Positions 47,325-58,896 of a stretch of 64,000 nt of DNA are shown here, in pieces (the first letter of the stretch is position 1; each line of letters starts with the position of its first letter). Origin of the DNA: Botrytis cinerea B05.10 (Eukaryota > Ascomycota > Leotiomycetes > Helotiales > Sclerotiniaceae). Location of the stretch: assembly GCF_000143535.2 (NCBI RefSeq), contig NC_037312.1, forward strand, positions 1,178,001 through 1,242,000. Direction: 5' to 3'. Under the pieces are notes generated by a model. The model did not search any database, had not been told where the DNA came from, and saw only the letters and a program-made list of their open reading frames with translations. A program made the position numbers and the translations under genes.

Positions 47325-49471
47325 GATGATAGAAGTGAAGATTAAGGAACTGAGATGTGCGTGGAATGTTTGAATGAAGGAAAAGAAGAGCGATCAAGGC
47401 TTGTATTTATATAGAATCCATTACGGATATCATGTTACGAGCGCTCACTCGTGGAAACATTGATCGAAATGGAAGGGGATGTTGCCCAGGTAGACCCTGC
47501 GCCAAGTAGATTGACCAAACCTAGGAAAATCGCCATATACAGTTATCTGTACGAGGACAAAGCTTCTAATGTGGTATAGCTTTGGTATCTGGGGTCCTTC
47601 AACGAACTCCCTAATCTATATCTAGGGTGGTTTGTGGCTGCTTGACGGCCAAGATGCTCTGGCCACTTTTTCGCCAATAAACATTCGAGATTAGGGCCCG
47701 GCGATTTCTAATTATGCAAAGTATGATAATGATGGCGAAATTATAATATATGACAAAAATCAAACTGATTATAGTTCTTGGGTTAATATAGAGTGGGATC
47801 TCTTGAACGTGATACAAACGTGGTTGGGGGAGGGGGGCTGAGGAGATCTGCTCTAAATTTGGACAAAACACAGCACTAAATAGCACTAAAATTGAAAATA
47901 GAACCTCCAAATAATACTTTAGAGACTAACCCGCGTTCATCCATTCCATTCATTTAAATGGTCGAAAAACACGCGATGTAATCTTGATAGCATAATTTAT
48001 AATGACCAAAAAGCATTATTATACAATTAGCATCATGCTCCTAATCACATAATTCGCTCAACTCAATTTGAGTTGCGGATTAAACTATCAATACGAAGAA
48101 AACTTCTTCGAATGAGGACAAAAGTAGAAGAGTCAAAAGGTTATTTTGTCCACTAACCATTTGGCATCTGTTAAAATGGGTCTTGTTCGGCATCTAGAAG
48201 TTTGAAGCTGTACTTTGGCAATTCTGGCTAATGTCACTGGAAACATGGATAAAGTCGTACAACCTTGACAGTAACTAGGGGATAGATCTCATGACTTACC
48301 CCGGATTCTTCAAGAGAGGCGAGTGGTGAAGATTGTGCCTAAATTGAACCGACGTTTATGATGGTGAATGATTCCCTTCGTGGTAAAATTTCTCCATGTC
48401 TGAGAACTGCAGTAGTGCAAGGATACGAGATGATCCATTCTCGAATCCTTACTTGAGAGACCTTGATTTGGCACCAGAACACATCTCCACGATCACGTAT
48501 TTTGGCAAACTGTACCACTAAAGATTCTCAACGAAACCTAATCCCATCCTGCGTGTCGACCGATACCCGCAGAATAGGAACTTGGCGCGAAAGCAATCCG
48601 AAATATATCCTCCAATTACAATTTTCAAAAGAAGCTATGCGCTCGGTGCAATGCTTAGATAGTGTCCATTAATCTCTTCTGTGCTGTAGATTCAGTTGTA
48701 TGGTAGACAATGTGTCCAACCCATACGGTATTGTACTCGGAATTGGAGTGTGCTGCTTTCAGGCGTTCAGTCAAAACCAGATTCTAGACCGTGAGGTTTT
48801 GCTGAATTGCAAAAGATCATAACTCGGCTTGCACCGTATGCGAAGCACCAGACAGATGGTGGAAAGGTAGAAGAATGCTTTTCAGATCAGAGAAGCATCG
48901 ATTTAATCTTACCTTGCAGGAACCCACAAAGGGACACCTATGCCATTCAGGTATCTTTACTATGATAATATGCCGCCAATTGGCTGTTAACTTGCTGCGC
49001 TCGACACTTGGCGTAGGTTGATAAATGTTGATTTGGGTAAAACTGACGCTTTATGACATTGGAATTTGAACAGATATATTCTTGCTCTGTGAAGTTGTCA
49101 TCGAACAAAGAACGTGAATGTGGCATAAAAAGGCGGTGGGAGTACTCCTAATCAGGTGACATGAACTTGTTAGCTTGGGACTCTGGCGGCTCTGGTCTCC
49201 ACACCTCACCCCAACTTCCCCTCGAGCAAATCATCAGATTCGATATCGCATTGCATCATAGAAGGGCGATAACTTTCCTTATATATCTTCCTAACTGGAA
49301 GCAGTGAGGGAAGTCGCGTCTCGGAATAGATCAAACTACTTGACGGAATTAAACGACTATATTAGATGGAAAAGATCAACGAACCATCGATATCGCGCAG
49401 AGTACAGTGACCATTGCGACAAGTTGAATAATTTAGCAGAAGTACATCTTGCTGAGGTTTCAACATCAACA
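47325..49471. other. long divergent intergenic region
   Basis: About 2.1 kb between the GH12 and SPT20 starts. Frames under 100 codons lack domains. The plus-strand frame open from 49304 is in frame with SPT20 but is more likely 5' leader. Confidence 0.5.
47404..47413 (-). promoter_or_regulatory. probable TATA box of the GH12 gene
   Basis: TATATAAATA on the minus strand, about 80-90 bp upstream of the GH12 start codon. Confidence 0.5.
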
Positions 49472-52351
49472 ATGGCGCCTGCGGCATCGGTCGCTCAGGC
49501 GACTAACAAAGTCAAACGGCCTATGTCTATTCAAACAAATGGCATCAATTCATCGACTTCGTCTCCGTCCCCATCAATGTCTGCTGGAAGACTACCATCC
49601 GGCTCCAAAAATTTCCAAACCCCTACTACAGCGAATGGCGGTGGAAACTCTTCGGGGGGTCGATCTGCGAATCGAAATCGTTCGGGGCATACGCTTGGTC
49701 GAGGGATCAAGAATAATAGTGCGGGTATGAGATCTGGCAGTGTTGCAGAAGAATTCGTTATACAACAAGTTGCGCAATCACAACCATATGGTAAACCTCT
49801 TGTTATTCTCCGTGGCTCATACACATACTAAAATATTCTAGTCAAAACCGAGCACTATATTCTTCATAAATACCGCAAAAGCCCCCCCTCCCTAATTATA
49901 CACCTCTACGCGACGCATTTTCGATTCGATCAACAACAAAACAGTTTCTCATATACTTCTCCAATGAGAGTACTCCTGGATCATCTCAGACAGAAAACCA
50001 TACCTCATGAGTTGGTGGATTATTTCATACTCAATGAAGTAGCTTTCTACGAAGGTTGCATGATTGTTCAGATCCTCGATCACAAATCTGTTGCCCCCCA
50101 ACAGCCCTCATCTCAACCGAAGGATGGAAGCAAGGAGGGCGTTTCGATTCATACACTCAGTAGTTACATTACACCTTCCCCATATGCGTCGTACCCTCGA
50201 CCCGACCTAGATAAAAGTAGACACTCAAAAGAACAAACTGGCGATGGGCCCACGAAGTCGAGGACATCTGCACAGCAAGATAAGGAAAATATGCCTGCGC
50301 CGGGCACCTCAAACGATTCCCAGAAAACCAAATCAGTCCCTGCACCAGCAAAACTTAAAGTGACAACGTGCGTGCTATTTCCAACACCAATTAGTACCTA
50401 TATCGAAATTGCTCGTAACTCTACTGCACCTCATACACCGGATGTGGACAAGCGCCAAGAACGCTCCGAAGGAAGCACATCAGCTACATTAGCGCAACCA
50501 CCTACACCACTTGGAACTGTCCCACCAACTCCCGGCTTAAATGTACCACCAGCTGCGAAAAGACTGAAACTGGCCAAATCTGAGTTTAATTGCGGCAATA
50601 TATACGCAGCCGAAGCTCAGATTATCCTAGCCACCACCGCCCCCTTGGCCCTTGAGCCTGCAAATAGTGCAACAGAATGTTCACGGCTACTAGAATCATT
50701 AGCCCACCCTATGCACTTAGAAAAGCCTCCTCAGCCCAAGTCCCGTAAGAGAACAGTCGCAGAAATGGCTGCTGATGAAGCACTTGCTGCAGATGAACAA
50801 CGCTTTATGCTAATCTTGGATGAACAACGTTTTGCAACTGTTGCACGGGGCGCCGGAGGTATCAATGTTGCTGATGGTGCTGGCCAGGCTGGTGGTGGAT
50901 TTGAAGCTCGATTTGAGAAATTCAATGCTCTTACAAATATCAGAAAAGATATCGAAGACAAGAAAGCCTTGAAGAAGGCAGCAGAAGCAGAGGCTCAGCG
51001 AAAGTCTAAGGCAGAGGAAGAGATTCAAAGGAAACAAGAGATAGCTGAGGCTCGACAAAAGGAAATAGAAAGACGTCAAAACATGGCAAGACAGCAGCAG
51101 CAGCAGCAACAAGAAGCTCAACGACGCGCCGTAGCTCAGCAGCAGCAGCAGCATTCGCAGGCTCTGCAGGGTATGCCTCCTCAAACGCAAGGTCCCCATG
51201 CACATCCATCTCAAGCCAATGGAATTGTCTCAAATGGTATGCAGGCGCAACGATTTCACCCTCATCAAGGTACCCAGGCCCAAATATCTTCACCAATCGT
51301 TCGAAATGGAACTCCGCACAGCCAGGCATCGCCGACAGTCAATAACGGTATTGGCAATAACCCAATGCAACACTCGACGTCGAGCATGGGTGGCAGTCCC
51401 CCTCGTCCAGGCTCTGTGGTTCACCAAAATCATCCTGCACCCATTGCGGCTCATGGCATGGTAGCTCAAAGAAGCCAGCAAAGTCATGCAGGGACACCTC
51501 GAATGCATAACGCGACTCCTAATATGCAATCTACTCCTTTGAACCGAGGACTCACACCAAGGATGAGCCAAGGGAGCCCGCTCCAAGGCGCTATGGCGCA
51601 AGCACCTGGAATGGGCCAGATTGGCATGAACTCGGCTCAAATGCATGTTCAAGGTATAAACAGCATGTCACCAGTCGAAACGCAACAGTATTTGATGGCA
51701 TTACGAGCTCAGCAGCAGCAGCAAATGCAAGCTCAAAGTATGAGAGCAATGCCTAATGGACAGCAAATGACTCCTCAGCAAATAATGCAGCACCAACAAA
51801 TGAGGCAAATGCAGATGCAAGCGAACGCTAACAACCCAACCCACCAATTAGCTCAAAATTATCAAAATCAATTAACGGCTATGCGGCAAGCTGGCATGCC
51901 TCAAAATATGAACATGAATCAACAATTCATGGGGAATAATATGAACATGCAAAACATGCAGGGCATGGCATTACAGCAGCAAATGCAACAGCAACAGCAA
52001 CAACAACAGTTGCAAATGCAGCAGCAGCATCAACAACAACAACAACACCCCCAGCAGCAGCAACCAATGAACCCACAGACCGCTATGGTACAACAATACA
52101 TGAACGCCCACCCAATGCAAACCCATCAACAGATGGCCGCTGTATATAAGCAACTCTACAATAGAGAGATGGCTTCGGGCGCACATCCTCAAGGCCTTTC
52201 GGAACCTTTGAAGAAGAAATTACAAATGCAAGCCCAGAGCATAGTACTCCAAAACCTCAAAACGAAGATGCAAGCAGGTGGGCAGCAAGGTTTCCCGCCA
52301 GGTATGCAGATGCAAAATGGTATGGGTATGGCAAGGCAACCAGGCATGTAG
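49472..52351 (+). CDS. SPT20: SPT20, SAGA co-activator complex subunit
   Basis: Exons 49472-49790 and 49842-52351 give 942 residues. Spt20 is the structural subunit that holds the SAGA histone-acetyltransferase complex together. The Spt20 domain starts across the single splice site (TEHYILHKYRKSPPSLIIHLY, THFRFDQQQNSFSYTSPM) and continues LLDHLRQKTIPHELVDYF and VAFYEGCMIVQILDH. A Lys/Glu/Gln coiled coil lies around residues 360-430. The C-terminal half is a Gln/Met/Asn-rich disordered activation-type region with several polyglutamine runs. The ATG at 49472 has good context (CAACAATGGCG). The frame is open 56 codons upstream, so a longer start is possible. Confidence 0.9.
51972..52063 (+). repeat. 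CAG/CAA-coded polyglutamine tracts in SPT20
   Basis: Mixed CAG and CAA codons give Gln-rich runs broken by Leu, Met, His and Pro. Smaller runs lie near 51.09-51.15 and 51.71 kb. The mixed codons suggest selection for glutamine rather than pure microsatellite expansion. Confidence 0.85.
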
Positions 52352-52794
52352 GAGGCGTATTGTATAGGTGTATTATTATGGGTATATTTGCATTTGACCT
52401 AATTAAGGAGTTTGAGTTGGTGCAGAATAGGCAATGCTTTGGTTTGAGCGAGGCGCATTTTAGGCATGATTATGACGGGGCTCACGATTGTACATATTAC
52501 TCTGGTCCGAAGATTGGAAAGAATAAGGCGACACAGGAAGCTTGGCTCGGCTCGATAAAGGATTGGCGCAGCCGCATCCCAGGAATTTGAAGAAGAAATT
52601 TACATTTCTCGTTATATGGATAGTTATCTGGGTACTACAAGAACAATAAGATAGTTTATGACTCGCTATCATAAATATTCAACGCCTTCATGAAAACCAA
52701 AACCTCTCTTTTCCGAATAATCCCCTTCCTGTTATACATCAAGACATTTTGCATGCCTGCCCCAAATAATAACTACTTTTATGTTGAGCTCATT
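52352..52794. other. convergent 3' region between SPT20 and the EMI1-like gene
   Basis: About 440 bp of shared 3' flank. A 76-codon frame has no domain content. Confidence 0.5.
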
Positions 52795-53496
52795 TCACAG
52801 ATTGCTTTTTTGTGCCTCTCTGTGTTCTTTCTCCATCCTCCTCCACTCGTCGTCACTTCCTGTCCATTTGGGCTCTTCCACACAAAATGCCTCTTCCCAT
52901 TCTAACCTCTGCTCTCTTCCCTTCCACACATCCTCACTGCTCTTCCCTAACTCCCTATTCTTATCACTCGGATCTCCATATTTTCTCTTCTCCTTCTCAA
53001 CCCATCGTGCTTTGATCAGTTTGGCCTTCTCATTGTCGGCATACGTTCTCGTTTTCATACAAAACCAAAAGTCAGACCATGACTCGCTACAATCTCGTGC
53101 AGACCCATATCGATACAAATTATTGAATTGGCCGCCAAAGGACTGGCAATAGAATGCCGCATCGAAGGCTGTACGGCAGGACATGGTTGTGGGAAGGAGT
53201 TGGATGGAGAGTGGTTCCGAGGAATCAGTTTGGGAAGGAGCTCGAGTAGAGGGTTCAGAATGGGAAGGCTCTGGTGGAGGAATCCGGGGTACACGATTAA
53301 ATTTTGTACTAGAAGGATGGGTGTCGGCCTCCAGTTCCCGGAGAAAGGAATTCAGTTCTTGTTCTGCGATTTCATCGCGAGAAAGGGTTTTCGTTTGAGG
53401 TTTGGATGTGGAAGATGGAGGAGATGAGACTGAATCTTCTGAATTTGAGGAAGCCGGTTTCTCCGCAGAGGGAGCAGATGATGAAAACCACCCCAT
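52795..53496 (-). CDS. EMI1-like twin-CX9C protein (DUF3128)
   Basis: An intronless frame of 233 codons. A Ser/Pro-rich N-terminal region is followed by the DUF3128 core: C107-X9-C117 (CRTAFDAAFYC), then GGQFNNLYRYG, then C136-X9-C146 (CSESWSDFWFC). Two CX9C pairs in a helical hairpin are the pattern of proteins oxidised in the mitochondrial intermembrane space. The yeast relative Emi1 is needed for early meiotic gene induction and is reported as mitochondrial. The C-terminus is a charged helix (WVEKEKRKYG, EWRRMEKEHREAQ). It shares a short divergent promoter with YME2, another mitochondrial gene. Confidence 0.85.
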   Translation of the reverse strand: MGWFSSSAPSAEKPASSNSEDSVSSPPSSTSKPQTKTLSRDEIAEQELNSFLRELEADTHPSSTKFNRVPRIPPPEPSHSEPSTRAPSQTDSSEPLSIQLLPTTMSCRTAFDAAFYCQSFGGQFNNLYRYGSARDCSESWSDFWFCMKTRTYADNEKAKLIKARWVEKEKRKYGDPSDKNRELGKSSEDVWKGREQRLEWEEAFCVEEPKWTGSDDEWRRMEKEHREAQKSNL

Positions 53497-53788
53497 TGTA
53501 TAGATTGTTGGTAGAAATTGGACTCTTGAGGACTACGAGGCTGAAGCTTGTGTGTGGATCTCGAGAACAAAATTCAACACGCGGGGAAGTTTCTGCCGAT
53601 TCGCACGTGACAAGGCTGTCGGTTCCTTTCGAGGTATGACGACACTGCTTCCCGCCTTTTGTTTTGGCTTGGTTTGAGCCGTCTTTCAACCAACGCCCGA
53701 GGGAACTTTATTTCTACCTTTTGGGTTTTGTCTCTGGATAAATGGTACGACAAATCATGAAGATATACTTTCAGAGGTAGGCGCAAAT
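53497..53788. promoter_or_regulatory. short bidirectional promoter between two mitochondrial genes
   Basis: Only 292 bp separate the divergent starts of the EMI1-like gene and YME2, so both promoters must lie here. No TATA-like element is obvious. Confidence 0.6.
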
Positions 53789-56428
53789 ATGAACAGGCGC
53801 ATCTTGTTCAATCCTACGAGCGTGCCGGCGTTACGTACCCCGCGCCCTCCAAGGCTTCAAACGCGTGCTTTTGGCAATGTCGGGAATTTTGCTAGAGTTG
53901 GTCTGAAAGGACTGAAGTATGATAGATCGAAGGGGATGAAGGGTGTGAGGAGAGAGAGTACGCAAATTGGGGAGAATGAAAGTGGGCATATCACTGCTGG
54001 AACTAATGAGGGAATCCTGTTCTTGGATAGTGAGTTCTCATACTTCTTGGTGGAGCCATAAGTTCAAAACAGCTTGCTGATGTATTTTTTCAAAGACATT
54101 TTTCCAATAAAGCTCGGGTGGCTTCTTCGAATACCTTGGTATGGAAGAATGGATTCAGGCCTACCAGATATTCTTTATCGGTTCAATAACAAAGTGTTTT
54201 CCAAATACGATCCTTTGAGTTTAGTGGAGCGTGCGATACCCCCCAGCGTCCCCTTAAAGGTAACTGAGATATTGCCTCGACTTAAAGAGGGGGGCGCGTT
54301 CATCAAATTCTCACACGATCGTAGCATAACGACTCAGGAGATAGAAAGGCTCATTTCAGAATATTTGAAGGAGAAGCCGATCAAGCCTTGGTTCAATCCT
54401 TTTCGACAAATGCGAGCAAAACTTGTACGTGGAAAACCCTGGCTCGAGGATTTGTACAGATTCCCAAGCACTCGAATCCGTGTTGAATTTGTACCTTCTA
54501 CCCCTGGCGGCGAAGTAGCCGAACTTTCACAAGAGGTTATTTACAGCTTGTTCCGGAAATATGGAAAGATTGCAGAGATCTCTTCGCAGCCTTCGGATTC
54601 TAAAGTTTTACCAAAGTTTGCTATGCTTGATTTTGCTAATATTAGACACTCAATCATGGCTAGGAATTGCTTACACGGCTTAAAAGTTACTGAGGAACTG
54701 GGTGGTGGAAAGTCTGGCACCATACTTCGACTGTCATTTGAGGCTAAGATGCAAGCCCATCATATTAGAGAATGGCTTACCAGTCATCCACGTGTTGTTA
54801 TTCCAGCAGTAGCCGCAATTCTTGCCACTGTAACCGTCGCAGTTTTTGACCCAATTCGAACCTTTTTCATCAAGGCACATATCGATCATGCTTTCAGTCT
54901 CAAGGACAACAAGATCTATGCATGGTTCGCAAGTCAAGCAAAGGACGTTTTCTCTTTCCATGTGCACAAAGCAGAAGAAGCAAGCCTAAGTGCCATTTGG
55001 GATGATAGAAAGCAAGCCATTGAAGATTTACAAACTTGGCTTATGGAGACTGCCGATACCTTTATTGTTGTACAAGGACCACGAGGATCAGGAAAGAAAG
55101 AGCTCATCATTGATCAAGCTCTTAAAGGGCGGCCAAATACCTTACTTATAGACTGCAAACCTATTCAAGAAGCAAGAGGCGACTCGGCCACCATTGCGGC
55201 AGCTGCTGCCACTGTTGGATATCGACCAGTTTTCTCCTGGATGAACAGTTTCAGCAGTTTGATTGATCTAGCTGCACAGGGTACAATTGGCGTTAAATCT
55301 GGATTTTCCGAAACCTTGGACTCACAGCTTGCAAAAATTTGGCAAAACACTGCAACTGCTCTAAAACAGGTGGCTTTACAAAATCGAAAGAAAGGCGACA
55401 AGGACGATAATTTGGCTGACGATGATTGGCTTGAAGCGCATCCAGAGCAGAGACCTGTTGTTGTCATTGACAATTTTCTACACAAGAATGAGGACAGTAG
55501 CATCGTTTACGACAAGATTTCAGAATGGGCAGCTGGCCTCACTACTTCCAACATTGCTCATGTCATATTCCTCACCAATGATATTTCTTACTCTAAATCC
55601 TTGAGTAAAGCGCTCCCAGATCGAGTTTTCAGACAAATAGCGCTTGGTGATATCACACCTCAAGTAGCCAAGAAATTTGTCATAAGTCATCTAGAAAACG
55701 ATCCAGAAAATCCTAAAGACAAGACAGAGAAACTTTCCGAATCTCAACGTAGAGAAGATCTTTCGGAATTGGATGAGTGCATCGAAGTCCTAGGAGGCCG
55801 GTTGACTGATCTAGAATTCTTGGCACGTCGACTGAAGACTGGACAAACTCCGAAACGCGCTGTAGCTGAGATTGTTGAGCAAAGCGCTTCAGAGATCATG
55901 AAAATGTATCTATTATCTGCTGAAAAGGGGGACCGTAAATGGTCAGTCGAACAAGCATGGTACTTGGTCAACTCTCTTGCTGAGAACGATACTTTACGAT
56001 ATAATCAGGTCTTGCTCTCTGATACGTTCAAATCATCCCTTACATCATCGGCATCGAACGGAGAAAATGTTCTCGAAGCACTCTCCGCAGCGGAATTGAT
56101 CACGATCAAGACCTTCAAAGGTCGTCCACAAAGCATCAAAGCTGGAAAACCAGTATATCAAGCTGCCTTCAAGATGTTAAGCGAAGATCGTGTATTACGA
56201 AGCAGACTTGACTTGGCAGTCCTTACTGAGCTAACTAAGATTGAGACGAAGAGCATTGATAAGTATGAAAATGAATTAGTCATGCTCGGTACTTTACCTA
56301 AGCAGCCTTATGAAGTTGGTCCTCGTATCAAATATCTATTAGACAAATTAGCGGCGAGTCAAAGAAAGGTTGAGGCTTGGGAAAAGGAAATGGGATTTCT
56401 GAAAAAGGTTTTGATGGTTGAATATTGA
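53789..56428 (+). CDS. YME2: mitochondrial escape protein 2 (Yme2/Rna12), inner membrane
   Basis: Exons 53789-54029 and 54096-56428 give 857 residues, the usual family length. Yme2 is an inner-membrane protein affecting mitochondrial DNA structure and escape. The N-terminus is Arg-rich without acids (MNRRILFNPTSVPALRTPRP), a likely presequence. GILFLDNIFPIKLGWLLRIP is family-typical. An RRM-like region (TRIRVEFVPST ... FAMLDFANIRHSIMARNCL) spans about residues 207-280, with one membrane span at about 312-330 (VVIPAVAAILATVTVAVF). A P-loop (GPRGSGKKE) lies near 408 and a Walker-B-like segment (RPVVVIDNFLH) near 530. The C-terminal domain ends in a coiled coil. Confidence 0.95.
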
Positions 56429-57286
56429 GATAAAAGAGCATCATATTTTAGAATATACCCATCTCAATTAATGTATAAGTATGTCAATTGTAATATGAAC
56501 TGTGGTCTACCATCCTGGTAATAAGTGAGACTATGGAACATTCTAGTATTTGAACCAGTGATCTATAAATTGCTCATTTTGATGACTATCCGCAATATTG
56601 CAGATATTTTTAACAGTGTTCTAAATATTTAACCCAACTTATCCCTAGAAAAATTCTCAAGGCTTTGATAATGCTATTTCTAGCTTGATGGTTTAATGGT
56701 AGCCTACGACAGGAGCCCACTAATTACTTGCTTGAGTCTTTGTATGATTGTTCTATTCCTTCAAATCACTGTGCTTGAATATGATTCACTGGTTTGAGAT
56801 CACCTCAAGATTACAAGATTACAACATCAATCAAGGGCATTTGTCGAGGGTTCTTTGTCAGGTCTACCCCATTAGAGAATCAATTTCAATTATCGAATGT
56901 GCTTTGAACAAGAGTTACAAAAAACTTCATTGTAATGGTTGTAATCATACCATAATGTTATTTGGAGCCGAGCTTAAATTGGAAACTGTTAGACATTTAT
57001 TAGGCGCAGATTATGGCTACTAATTATGATACTAAATTCACATAGAGCTTTGACTGGCTACCGCGTGTTATTCACCTGAACGAACATACCACTTATGAAA
57101 CTTGCAATACATGCAACAAGCGAACACTACTAGCGGCCCTTGGCGAGGCAACTTTACACCTGTATTCTTTTCCTTTAAAGTCGCCCGTCTTTCCAATTTA
57201 GAATAATTTAAATCATCAACTCTTTACAATTTATAAGCATTTAGAGATTTCCAACAAACAATTCATTCTATCTTAACATAACAGCA
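56429..57286. other. intergenic region
   Basis: YME2 3' flank and promoter of the secreted protein gene. A 91-codon frame at 56748-57023 has no recognisable content. A tRNA-like string near 56.69 kb does not fold (see rejected). Confidence 0.5.
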
Positions 57287-58260
57287 ATGGTTTCCCAAGT
57301 CAAATTCTTCGTCGCCTTGTGCTTCATTCTCATCAATGTTTTGGTTAATGTTCAAGGCTACGAATTTACTATTGGCCCTCATGCCGATGTTGATATTACA
57401 AAGGTAAGCTAAAGCCTAGTTCATTCATCATTTGAGCTAGCTAACAAGCACAGTTCGAGGCTACACTCACTGTCCCACCATTCTCTAAGGACGGCAGACA
57501 TCAATTTGGAGCAGGTTGCACCAACCAAGCTCACGATTATGCTCACGAGAATCGTCTCAGCGATCATAACCCCGGTAAATGGGAAGTTGATATGATGCAG
57601 TAAGTATTTCTGACGTTGCACGTTGCATTAGGAAGCTAACGGGTAACCTCATAGTGGTAATGGTGGTATTGCCACGGACAACAACATTTTGCCAGGCGAC
57701 AAGATTTACAGTACTTTTGAATATGATATTGCAACTCATATTACCATCAACAATGTCACAATCGTGCCTGGTTCCCAAAGTATCAACGTCGGTCAGAAGA
57801 CAAGAACAAAGATTGATGTGGTAAATATTCGTAAGTAACCTTGCAAGTATGTTACGCTAGCAGTACTAACTTTGAAATAGCACAAGAGGTTCCCACTGCT
57901 GGAAAGTTGAACGTTGTAAGTTTGATTAGATCCTACTGTTCTCAAGATAGCCAGCTACTAATTTAATACTACAGGTCAGACTTTACTTCCGTCCAAGTGG
58001 TGGCGCTGTTTGGGATTTCGGACCAATTGTCTGGGAGAATGTTATCATCACTTCTCGAACAACTGATGCGTCCTGGTGCAGTCAAAGGTAAGCTCTTTTG
58101 TCTCTTTATTCGAGATTAATGGCTAACATATAGATAACCTAGTTGGAAAATCAGTGATGATCTTAGTGTCACTGGTGGTAACAAGTTTTGGGGAGAAGGT
58201 GACCAAACAATTTGCCAGACTGATCGTATGTCATGGGAGCCTGCTAAGAAAGGCAATTGA
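57287..58260 (+). CDS. small secreted protein of unknown function
   Basis: Exons 57287-57403, 57454-57599, 57655-57830, 57881-57915, 57975-58087 and 58143-58260 give 234 residues, all joined in frame with good GTAAG donors. Residues 1-25 are a signal peptide (VKFFVALCFILINVLVNVQG). The mature part is short, Asp/Asn/Thr-rich, with alternating hydrophobic strands (KIYSTFEYDIATHITINNVTI, LNVVRLYFRPSGG, GPIVWENVIITSR), suggesting an all-beta fold. It has three cysteines (AGC, SWC, TIC), so no complete disulfide set, and a C-terminal WGEGDQTICQ. I do not recognise the family. Secretion and size would fit an apoplastic protein or effector candidate, but nothing in the sequence proves that. Confidence 0.8.
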
Positions 58261-58896
58261 TTCATGGTTAGGAGTACGGGACACGGTATGGAGAAGGTTA
58301 TCTGGACTTATGGGACAGACAATATTCGTTTCGCGCGATGTTCTTATCAATAGCTCCTAAGTCGTGTATCAACGCATTTGATTGATATCTTGAGTATCTG
58401 AGTCTGATGAAGAGATAATAATGCCACACGCTTATTTAATATCTGATATCTTCATATCATCATAGAACTGGTGACTTGTAATAATTTGGGTTCCCAAACA
58501 TTTGTTGACTATTCTTTCCATATCTTAGTTCTTTTCAGATGTTCTTCAGACCAATCAAATGGGAGGATACTCGTTCAAACTCTTGTAGTCTAATATTATT
58601 TTGACAGTTATTTTTTGCCATTCAATTTCTTCCAATTGAAATATCGTATGTTTGTAAGGAGCACGTGCAACACCACACTAACCAGCTTGCTAGCCTACAC
58701 TCTATCCAATTCCTCCACCATGTTGCCATAGTTTTTCTTTTTACCTCATCAACAACATATATCTTCCACTTCTCACAATTCTGACTGTTTTTGATTTGTT
58801 TTCTTTTTCAATGCTAAACTGTGATGTGTTCATGACTTCTAAAGATTTTATTTTTGCTTGTCATGGTCAAAATGATTACATGCATCCATATTTGGT
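58261..58896. other. convergent intergenic region
   Basis: The 3' flanks of the secreted-protein gene and the NACHT-HET gene. No gene recognised. Confidence 0.5.

Noticed and set aside
56680..56755. tRNA-like string (GATGGTTTAATGGTAGCC)
   Set aside because: It resembles a D arm, but no acceptor stem, anticodon stem or T arm can be paired around it.
56748..57023. 91-codon plus-strand frame between YME2 and the secreted protein gene
   Set aside because: No domain or signal peptide, and no homologous-looking text.
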